This document shows, piece after piece, positions 6,037-11,119 of a DNA stretch of 11,119 bases. The notes beneath the pieces are model-generated. The model was not told where the DNA came from and did not search any database. It saw nothing but the letters and a program-made list of their open reading frames with translations. Source of the stretch: Candidatus Brevibacterium intestinigallinarum (GTDB lineage: Bacteria > Actinomycetota > Actinomycetes > Actinomycetales > Brevibacteriaceae); the NCBI GenBank assembly GCA_019117325.1, contig DWZY01000199.1, positions 1 to 11,119 on the forward strand, in the 5' to 3' direction. Positions within the stretch are counted from its first letter, which is position 1. The number at the start of each line of letters is the position of its first letter. A program made the translations under genes and the position numbers.

Positions 6037-7001
6037 GCACGATCGCGGACCTCGACGTCGTCTTCGTGGGCGGGAAGGGCGGGGTCGGCAAGACGACCGT
6101 CGCGTCGACCCTCGCCATGGCCCGCGCCCTCGCCGGGGACCGAGTCCTCGTCGTCTCCACCGACCCCGCGCACAACCTGGGCCACCTGTGGGACACGACC
6201 GTGGGCGACGTGCTGGTGCGCCTCACCCCCGATCTGGCGTCGGGCGGGTACGTCGACGGGCTCGAGATCGACCCGAGCGCCACACTGGACCGCCACTTGG
6301 CCGCCGTGGGGCGGACGATGCGCCGCATGCTGCCCGAACGCATGCGTCCCCACGCGGAACGGCATCTCGCACTGGCCCGCGAAGCACCCGGCAGCTTCGA
6401 AGCGGCGGTCCTCGAACGGGTCGCGGACGCGGCCGCACTGGGGACGGACTCCTATGACCTGGTCCTCTTCGACACCGCCCCGTCGGGCCACACACTCCGC
6501 CTGCTCTCCCTGCCAGGGCAGCTGACGACATGGACGGAGTCCCTGCTGAAGAACCGCGACCGTTCGGAGCGCTACTCGGCGGCCATGCGGAGCATCGCCG
6601 GCGGGACCGACGATGATCCGACCGCGCAGGCGGATGCAGAGCTCCGTCGCACCCTGCACCGCCGCCGCGAGCGCTTCGATCGGCTGAGGTCGCTTCTGCG
6701 CGATCCGCAGCGCACCGGCTTCGTCGTCGTCTTCACCCCGGAGCGGATGCCGGTCGCGGAGACGCTCGAACTGACGGCCTCGCTCACGGAGATGGAGGTG
6801 CCCGTCTGCGCTCTGGTCGCGAACCGGCGGTCCCCGTCCGATGCGGGCGCACTCCTGCGGTCCCGTCGGGACATCGAGGACGCACAGATCCAGCGGGTGC
6901 ACGAGGCGCTGCCCGCATTCCCCGTGGCCCAGCTGCCGCTGGTCCCCGGCGAGATCGTGGGCTCCGACGCTCTGGAGGAGTTCGCGCGGATCCTGCCGTG
7001 A
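6027..7001 (+). CDS. ArsA/Get3-family ATPase, third gene of the cstA operon
   Basis: 324-residue soluble P-loop ATPase of the ArsA/GET3 branch of the SIMIBI class. Seen directly: deviant Walker A GGKGGVGKTT (15-24), switch I STDPAHN (44-50), switch II LFDTAPSGHTLR (147-158) and the adenine-loop LVANRR (263-268). It has one nucleotide domain, unlike plasmid ArsA, which has two. It contains only one cysteine (Cys261), so the three arsenite-binding cysteines of ArsA and the zinc CxxC of Get3 are absent. No arsB or arsR is near. Arsenic export is therefore unlikely. The tight overlap with the Cys-Cys protein (ATGCTGCTGA) and the lack of a Shine-Dalgarno point to coupled translation and joint action with that protein and CstA, perhaps for membrane assembly or energisation; this is inference. 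Confidence 0.9.
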   Translation: MLLSTIADLDVVFVGGKGGVGKTTVASTLAMARALAGDRVLVVSTDPAHNLGHLWDTTVGDVLVRLTPDLASGGYVDGLEIDPSATLDRHLAAVGRTMRRMLPERMRPHAERHLALAREAPGSFEAAVLERVADAAALGTDSYDLVLFDTAPSGHTLRLLSLPGQLTTWTESLLKNRDRSERYSAAMRSIAGGTDDDPTAQADAELRRTLHRRRERFDRLRSLLRDPQRTGFVVVFTPERMPVAETLELTASLTEMEVPVCALVANRRSPSDAGALLRSRRDIEDAQIQRVHEALPAFPVAQLPLVPGEIVGSDALEEFARILP

Positions 7002-7083
7002 GGCGGCACCGCGGGCACCACTCGCCCCGATCGCGCCCAGGAGGACGCGCCACGGAGGTAGGTGCTCCGTCCTGCGGCGCCTG

Positions 7084-7275
7084 CTCCACGTTCAGCGCCC
7101 ACATGACGCCGAAGCGGTCGAAGACCTGTCCGTACCAGTCGCCCCACGGCGCCTTCTCGAACGGCATGCCCACGTTCCCGCCGCCGACCACGAACGCGTC
7201 GATGATCTCGCGGGCACGCTCGATGGTCTCCGCAGTGAAGAGGAGCGAGTACGCGGTGTCGCGGATCGGGCAGTC
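7084..7275 (-). pseudogene. relic of a PhnB-like VOC-superfamily protein (C-terminal half)
   Basis: On the minus strand a 64-codon stretch reads DCPIRDTAYSLLFTAETIER and later GGNVGMPFEKAPWGDWYGQV, then FDRFGVMWALNVE. This matches the C-terminal half of PhnB-like glyoxalase/bleomycin-resistance-fold proteins (consensus GGxVxMPLEKxPWGDxYGxxxDxFGVxWxxN). The N-terminal half, about 70 residues, is absent, and no start codon fits. The frame also runs on without a stop into the antisense of the ATPase gene, so the natural 3' end is lost as well. I take it as a remnant cut on both sides. It fills much of the 502-bp gap between the ATPase and the lipoprotein genes. Confidence 0.65.
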
Positions 7276-7503
7276 CTGCTCTCCGCCCCGGGACACCCGC
7301 TGCGACCCGTCGGATCCGCCGGGCTCCGCGCGCCCGGGGGAACGCGCATGGCATCGCGGGGGTTCAGCGGGCACTCAGCGAGGATGTCCCGGCCGGTCAG
7401 GTGGGATCACTACCGTGGACGGTCGCACGCACACAGCCGGACAGCCGCACGCGCGGACAGCCGGGCAGAGGCGAGCACCGCTCGCCCGAGCACAGGAGAC
7501 CAC
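7276..7503 (+). other. intergenic leader before the lipoprotein gene
   Basis: No coding signal is seen. TACCGT (7411-7416) could be a -10 box giving a leader of about 80 nt, but no -35 matches. The leader holds GGACAGCCG twice (7439-7447, 7455-7463), preceded by a third partial copy, CACAGCCG (7432-7439). Confidence 0.35.
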
Positions 7504-8289
7504 ATGGAATTGAAGACGATGGGCATCGCGATCGGGACGGCGGCGGCGGTGCTGACGCTGGGCGCCTGCGGAGGATCGGGCGGCGATGCGGAACAGGACC
7601 CGGCCACGACGGATTCAGCCGCGCAGGGACAGGACCCGGCGGCCTCGGGCGAGGCGGCCTCGGCGACGGAGCCGGACCTGTCCGACGTCCCCGACGTCGT
7701 CGCGGAGGTCAACGGCGAGGCGATCACGAAGGACGATTTCTCCGGCCCCTACGAGTCCCAGTTCCAGGCACAGGCGATGCAGTCGCAGCAGACCGGGCAG
7801 CAGGTCGATCAGGACCAGCTCAAGCAGGATCTCGTCGACAGCCTCGTGAGCGTCGAGCTGCTGGAGCAGGAGGCGGCCGACCGTGGGATCGAGCCGGACG
7901 ACTCGGACATCGACGACGCACTGGCGGAGGCTGCGGAGCAGAACCAGATGGGCCCCGACGAGTTCCTCGAGGCGATGGGCCAGCAGGGCATGGACGAGGA
8001 CGCGGTCCGCGAGCAGGTCGCGTCGCAGGAGACCGTGTCTCTGCTGGTCCAGGAGGAGTCCGGCCCGTTCGAGGCCAGCGATGAGGAGATGCAGCAGGCC
8101 TACGACCAGGCGGTCTCGCAGCAGGAGCAGATGGCGCAGCAGGGCGGCCAGGCCGCGCAGGAGATGCCGCCGATGGAGGACGTCGAGCCGCAGCTCGAGC
8201 AGCAGGTGACCGCGCAGAAGGAGTCGCAGGCGACGGAGGAGCTGGTGACCGCGCTGCGTGAGGACGGCGACGTGACGATCCACCTCTGA
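7504..8289 (+). CDS. Secreted lipoprotein with SurA/PrsA-type N-terminal chaperone domain
   Basis: 261-residue exported lipoprotein. A signal peptide (1-21) ends in the lipobox LGAC with Cys22 as lipid anchor. A low-complexity Gly/Ala/Asp/Glu linker (23-61) follows. VVAEVNGEAITKDDF (65-79) then opens a SurA_N-like domain, the holdase part of SurA/PrsA foldases, continuing with the LKQDLVDSLVSVELLEQEA helix and charged helices to about residue 180. The C-terminal third is Gln/Glu-rich and helical. No parvulin PPIase domain is present, so it probably acts as a chaperone of exported proteins on the outer face of the membrane, not as an isomerase. The start has AGGAG (7494-7498) 5 bp upstream. 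It appears to be monocistronic, with hairpins after the stop. Confidence 0.88.
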   Translation: MELKTMGIAIGTAAAVLTLGACGGSGGDAEQDPATTDSAAQGQDPAASGEAASATEPDLSDVPDVVAEVNGEAITKDDFSGPYESQFQAQAMQSQQTGQQVDQDQLKQDLVDSLVSVELLEQEAADRGIEPDDSDIDDALAEAAEQNQMGPDEFLEAMGQQGMDEDAVREQVASQETVSLLVQEESGPFEASDEEMQQAYDQAVSQQEQMAQQGGQAAQEMPPMEDVEPQLEQQVTAQKESQATEELVTALREDGDVTIHL

Positions 8290-8312
8290 GTGATCGACCG
8301 CTGAGTCAGGCC

Positions 8313-8345
8313 CGCCTCCGCGGAGCGACCGCGTCCGGGGAGGCG
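8313..8345 (+). terminator. hairpin downstream of the SurA-N lipoprotein gene
   Basis: CGCCTCC (8313-8319) pairs with GGAGGCG (8339-8345), enclosing GCGG-agcga-CCGC (8320-8332). It starts 23 bp after the stop. No U-tract follows, as often in GC-rich actinobacteria. A second hairpin, CCCGCC/GGCGGG, lies at 8350-8372. Confidence 0.5.
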
Positions 8346-8388
8346 CCGGCCCGCCGTCGCTGTCCGGGCGGGAGGGCTCGCCGTGGGC

Positions 8389-8410
8389 CCGGGTGAGGAC
8401 TCTCACCCGG
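8389..8410 (+). terminator. 9-bp GC-rich hairpin before tetR
   Basis: CCGGGTGAG (8389-8397) pairs perfectly with CTCACCCGG (8402-8410) with a 4-nt loop, followed by CCTTCATT. It is the third of three hairpins between the lipoprotein gene and the tetR promoter. It most likely ends read-through, but being just upstream of the operator it could also be a protein-binding site. Confidence 0.45.
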
Positions 8411-8416
8411 CCTTCA

Positions 8417-8431
8417 TTGCAGTCACTGCAA
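8417..8431. promoter_or_regulatory. probable TetR operator (perfect 15-bp palindrome)
   Basis: TTGCAGT-C-ACTGCAA is a perfect inverted repeat (7+1+7). It overlaps the likely -35 (TTGCAG, 8417-8422), which lies 18 bp from TAGTGT (8441-8446). Size, symmetry and position 24 bp before the tetR start fit an autorepressed TetR/efflux operon. Confidence 0.75.
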
Positions 8432-8440
8432 ATGTGCACG

Positions 8441-8446
8441 TAGTGT
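8441..8446 (+). promoter_or_regulatory. -10 box (TAGTGT) of the tetR-efflux operon
   Basis: TAGTGT ends 5-8 bp before the possible tetR starts (GTG 8452, ATG 8455), and no Shine-Dalgarno is present, so the transcript is probably leaderless. Confidence 0.5.
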
Positions 8447-8454
8447 CATGAGTG

Positions 8455-9180
8455 ATGACTGCAGACGCCACACCCTCCCCCACTCCCGCTTCCACTCCGC
8501 CGTCCGACTCACCGCAGAGCGACACGGGCCTGCGCGCCCGCAAGAAGAACGACACCCGACGCGCGATCCGCACCGCCGCCCTCGACCTGGCGGTGGAGGT
8601 GGGGCTCGACGCGCTCACCGTCGACGGGATCGCCGCTCGCGCGCAGATCTCGCCGCGCACTTTCTTCAACTACTTCGCGCACAAGGAGGACGCGCTGGTG
8701 ATGGACTCCGCCGCCGGCGCGCGCACACTGCAGCCGCTCATCGTCGAGCGCCCCGCGGAGGAATCGCCGCTCCACGCGATCCGCGCGGTCATCACGGAAA
8801 CGGACCTGTTCTCCGTCATGAACTCGGACCGTGAGCGCACCCTCGCCCGTCAGCGACTGGTGGCGCAGCACCCCGTGCTGCTGGCCCGGCAGCTGAGCCT
8901 CAACGCGCGGATGGAGAACCTGCTGGCGGAGTCGGTCGGCACGCGGATGGGCGTCGATCCGGCGAAGGACCCGCGGCCGGCGCTCATCGCGGGCGTCGCC
9001 GGTGCCGCGATGCGCGTGGCGATCGACCGCTGGGCAGCCGACGGCACCACGCTGCTGTCCGATCGGATCAGCGCCGCGTTCGACCTGCTGGAGAACGGGC
9101 TCCTGACGGACGGGGGCTTGGGCGCGCCGGCAAACGACCCGACCGTCACCACCGGGGAGGACGGTGACGCACGTGGCTGA
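8455..9180 (+). CDS. TetR-family repressor of the adjacent efflux pump
   Basis: 241-residue cytosolic DNA-binding protein. After a disordered Pro/Ser/Thr-rich tail (1-24) comes the TetR DNA-binding domain: RRAIRTAALDLAVEVGLDAL (35-54) and the helix-turn-helix TVDGIAARAQISPRTFFNYF (55-74) ending in HKEDAL. The variable ligand-binding helices (about 85-220) bear no recognisable ligand signature. ATG 8455 is chosen; GTG 8452 in the same frame would add one residue. Its stop overlaps the exporter's start, so both are made from one mRNA. The palindrome at 8417-8431 is its likely operator, giving autorepression that is lifted by a substrate of the pump. Confidence 0.9.
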   Translation: MTADATPSPTPASTPPSDSPQSDTGLRARKKNDTRRAIRTAALDLAVEVGLDALTVDGIAARAQISPRTFFNYFAHKEDALVMDSAAGARTLQPLIVERPAEESPLHAIRAVITETDLFSVMNSDRERTLARQRLVAQHPVLLARQLSLNARMENLLAESVGTRMGVDPAKDPRPALIAGVAGAAMRVAIDRWAADGTTLLSDRISAAFDLLENGLLTDGGLGAPANDPTVTTGEDGDARG

Positions 9181-10615
9181 CTCGTCGCGGTCTCAGGCCT
9201 ACGACCACTCCGCGGGCGGCCGGAACATCCTCATGGCGGTCCTGCTGTCAGGGGCCTTCGTCATCATCCTCAACCAGACGCTCCTCAACACCGCGCTGCC
9301 GGCGTTCATGCTGGACTTCGGGATCACCGCCAGTGAGGCGCAGTGGGTGACGACGATCTTCATGCTGGTCAACGGCATCATGATCCCGGTCACAGCGTTC
9401 CTCATCCAGAAGTTCACGACCCGCACCCTCTTCCTCACCGCGATGGGGCTCTTCATCGCGGGGACGATCATCTGCGCGATCGCGCCCGTCTACCCCGTCC
9501 TGCTGCTGGGCCGGGTCGTGCAGGCGATGAGCGGCGGACTCATCATCCCGCTCATGCAGACGATCCTGTTCGCGATCTTCCCGGTGGAGAAGCGCGGGTC
9601 CGCGATGGGCACCTTCGGCCTCGTCATCTCCTTCGCCCCGGCGATCGGCCCCAGCCTCTCCGGCTGGATCGTCGACCATCTGCCGTGGGAGGTCCTCTTC
9701 ATCATGATGCTGCCGATCGCGGTGATCGCCGCGATCTTCGCCTACGTCATGCTGCGGAACGTCACGGAGCAGACGAACCCCCGCCTGGACGTCCTCTCGA
9801 TCATCCTGTCGTCGTTCGGGTTCGGCGGACTCCTGTTCGGCTTCGGCGGGGCCGGCGACTACGGGTGGGCGAGCCCGTCCGTCTACGTGCCGCTGGCGGT
9901 GGGCACCGTGACGCTCACGTGGTTCATCGCCCGCCAGCTGCGCCTGCCGGAACCGCTGCTGCAGCTGCGAGTCCTGAGGAACCGCATGTTCACGCTCAAC
10001 ACGGTGCTGGGCATGCTCGTCTTCATCGCGATGATCGGCGGCATGCTCATCATCCCGATGTACATGCAGAACATGAACGACTTCACCGCGATGGAGTCCG
10101 GTCTGGCGCTGCTGCCCGGCGCGGTCGTCATGGGTGCGGCCTCCCCCATCACGGGCCGGATCTTCGATGCCGTGGGCGCGAAGTGGTTGGCGATCCCCGG
10201 GTTCCTCCTGCTGACGGTCTCGACGCTGGCGCTGTCGTTCCTCACGCCGGACACCACGTTCCTCTACCTCACCGTCGTGAACACGGTCCGGATGATGGGC
10301 ACGGCGATGGTCATCATGCCGGTGACGACCGCCGCGCTGAACCAGCTGCCCATGAGCCTCATCCCGCACGGCACGGCGCTCAACAACACGCTGCGCCAGA
10401 TCGCCGCGTCCGTGGGCACGGCGGTGCTCGTCACCGTCATGGTGGCGACCGCCCGGGATCCGGAGGTGCACGGGATCGAGGGCGCCATTCACGGCGCGAA
10501 TGTGGCGTTCCTCGTCGCGGCGATCGCAGCGTTCGTGGGCTTCGTGGGCGCGTTCTTCATCCGCGACTCCCACGGCCCGGCGAAGGACGAGGCGGCGACG
10601 CAGCAGGAGGGGTGA
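9164..10615 (+). CDS. DHA2-family (14-TM) multidrug exporter, LmrB/EmrB-like
   Basis: 483-residue proton-driven MFS efflux protein. Landmarks: LNQTLLNTALPAF (36-48, motif D1), AQWVTTIFMLVNGIMIPVTA (59-78), the loop IQKFTTRTLF (81-90, motif A), GRVVQAMSGGLIIPL (116-130, motif B) and APAIGPSLSGWIV (158-170, the antiporter motif C). Length and hydrophobicity fit 14 helices. The LNQTLLNTALP and MLVNGIMIPVTAFL wording is closest to Bacillus LmrB-type lincomycin/puromycin exporters, but the drug range cannot be read from sequence. GTG 9164 has GGAGG only 3 bp away and GTG 9173 has it 12 bp away, so the start is uncertain by three residues. Either start overlaps the end of tetR, indicating coupled translation. 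Confidence 0.9.
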   Translation: MTHVADSSRSQAYDHSAGGRNILMAVLLSGAFVIILNQTLLNTALPAFMLDFGITASEAQWVTTIFMLVNGIMIPVTAFLIQKFTTRTLFLTAMGLFIAGTIICAIAPVYPVLLLGRVVQAMSGGLIIPLMQTILFAIFPVEKRGSAMGTFGLVISFAPAIGPSLSGWIVDHLPWEVLFIMMLPIAVIAAIFAYVMLRNVTEQTNPRLDVLSIILSSFGFGGLLFGFGGAGDYGWASPSVYVPLAVGTVTLTWFIARQLRLPEPLLQLRVLRNRMFTLNTVLGMLVFIAMIGGMLIIPMYMQNMNDFTAMESGLALLPGAVVMGAASPITGRIFDAVGAKWLAIPGFLLLTVSTLALSFLTPDTTFLYLTVVNTVRMMGTAMVIMPVTTAALNQLPMSLIPHGTALNNTLRQIAASVGTAVLVTVMVATARDPEVHGIEGAIHGANVAFLVAAIAAFVGFVGAFFIRDSHGPAKDEAATQQEG

Positions 10616-10625
10616 GCCTGCGGGC

Positions 10626-10679
10626 GCGGGTGCGGGTGCCCCACCTCTCGCAGAAGAAGAGGGGCACCCCGCATCCCGC
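10626..10679. terminator. long hairpin between convergent genes
   Basis: GTGCCCC (10636-10642) pairs with GGGGCAC (10661-10667), and the outer GCGGG arms (from 10626) pair with CCCGC (to 10679) with small mismatches. An alternative inner pairing, CCTCT/AGAGG, exists in the loop. Lying between the exporter's stop and the stop of the convergent gene, it would work on both strands. Confidence 0.7.
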
Positions 10680-10684
10680 CCCAC

Positions 10685-11119
10685 TCACACGAGGGTGACG
10701 GTCCCCTCGCTGCCGTCGATGCGCACGCGCTGTCCGTTCTCGAAGCGGCGAGTCGCCTCGCGGATGCTCATGACCGCCGGGATGCCCAGCTCGCGTGCCG
10801 TCACCGCACCGTGCGACAGCGCTCCGCCGCTCTCCGTGATGACTCCGGCCGCCTGGTAGAACAGCGCGGTCCACGCGGGGTTCGTCGTCCGGGCCACCAG
10901 GATCGCCCCGGCCGGGAAGTGCGGGAAGTCGTCCGGGCTGTGCACCACGAACACCTCCGCCTCCACCTGCCCGGGACTGCCTGCCGTGCCCGTCAGATCC
11001 GCGTCAGCCGCTATGGCACCCGCCGCCTGCCCGTGCACCCAGTCCGGCTCCGAGCCGACGGCCGCCTCATAGCCCGCCCGCAGCTCCTGCGCCTGGGGCC
11101 GCAGTCCGGCAAGCGCCTC
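10685..11119 (-). CDS. PEP-utilising enzyme, C-terminal phosphohistidine (swivel) domain; start beyond window
   Basis: The last 144 residues of a larger protein; the frame is open to the right edge. The segment GSPGQVEAEVFVV opens a PEP-utilisers mobile domain. Then come ILVARTTNPAWTALFYQAAG and ITESGGALSHGAVTARELGI, whose His (codon 10811-10813) is the phosphohistidine position in PEP synthase, pyruvate phosphate dikinase and rifampin phosphotransferase. The end (GQRVRIDGSEGTVTLV) is the usual domain close, so this end is intact. Such a swivel domain carries phosphate between an ATP-grasp domain and the substrate site. Which family member this is depends on the N-terminal part that is not visible. 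A drug-inactivating phosphotransferase or a PEP-synthase-like protein both fit. Confidence 0.88.
   Translation of the reverse strand, partial: EALAGLRPQAQELRAGYEAAVGSEPDWVHGQAAGAIAADADLTGTAGSPGQVEAEVFVVHSPDDFPHFPAGAILVARTTNPAWTALFYQAAGVITESGGALSHGAVTARELGIPAVMSIREATRRFENGQRVRIDGSEGTVTLV

Noticed and set aside
6027..7001. Arsenic-resistance operon, because of the ArsA-like ATPase
   Set aside because: Only one nucleotide-binding domain and one cysteine, and no arsB, arsR, arsD or arsC nearby. The operon partners are cstA and the CC-ended gene.
6784..7374. 196-codon minus-strand frame as an intact VOC-family gene
   Set aside because: Only about 64 codons match the family. The first 33 residues are unlike any VOC N-terminus, and the last 99 are antisense to, or flank, the ATPase gene.
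9248..10684. 478-codon open frame on the minus strand opposite the exporter
   Set aside because: Its product is an Asp/Arg/His/Glu-rich string without domains, the usual mirror of a GC-rich membrane-protein gene. The plus strand there encodes a complete DHA2 exporter.
1..11119. CRISPR array, tRNA/rRNA, insertion sequence, prophage or defence island
   Set aside because: No regularly spaced repeats, no RNA gene folds, no transposase or phage-like product, and no terminal inverted repeats seen on reading both strands.

Overview
The window is a GC-rich chromosomal segment (roughly 70% GC by eye) with the third-position G/C codon bias of an actinobacterium. The gene set is a BCCT carrier, a short CstA with a CC-terminated partner and an ArsA-like ATPase, a TetR/DHA2 efflux pair and a SurA-N lipoprotein. 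With leaderless-looking promoters, it fits best with Micrococcales, but genus cannot be fixed from this sequence. I see no rRNA, tRNA, CRISPR array, insertion sequence or phage gene.

Left part (1-3121): the N-terminal two thirds of a BCCT-family osmolyte/choline-type carrier runs leftwards off the window edge. Divergent from it is a ProC-like Rossmann-fold oxidoreductase with unusual substrate-side motifs. It converges on nagB (glucosamine-6-phosphate deaminase), which feeds amino sugars into glycolysis.

Middle (3122-7503): an AhpD-like peroxidase-family gene with a leaderless-type -10 is followed by a 41-codon relic of an MFS exporter. Then comes the most interesting unit, a tight three-gene operon. 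It holds cstA (carbon-starvation/pyruvate-type transporter), a 101-residue protein ending in Cys-Cys-stop, and an ArsA/Get3-family ATPase whose ATG lies inside the codons for that Cys-Cys end. The cstA promoter region carries two short perfect palindromes. After the operon lies a truncated antisense relic of a PhnB-like VOC-family protein.

Right part (7504-11119): a secreted lipoprotein with a SurA/PrsA-type N-terminal chaperone domain but no PPIase domain is followed by a cluster of hairpins. Next is a TetR repressor translationally overlapped with a 14-TM DHA2 (LmrB-like) drug exporter. A perfect 15-bp palindrome in their promoter is the likely operator. A long hairpin separates the exporter from the convergent C-terminal end of a PEP-utilising (phosphohistidine swivel domain) protein that enters from the right edge.

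Functionally the window mixes nutrient uptake (BCCT, CstA), amino-sugar catabolism (NagB), redox/peroxide handling (AhpD-like), envelope protein folding (SurA-N lipoprotein) and drug efflux. The two decayed gene fragments show that the gaps flanking the cstA operon are sites of past gene loss or recombination.
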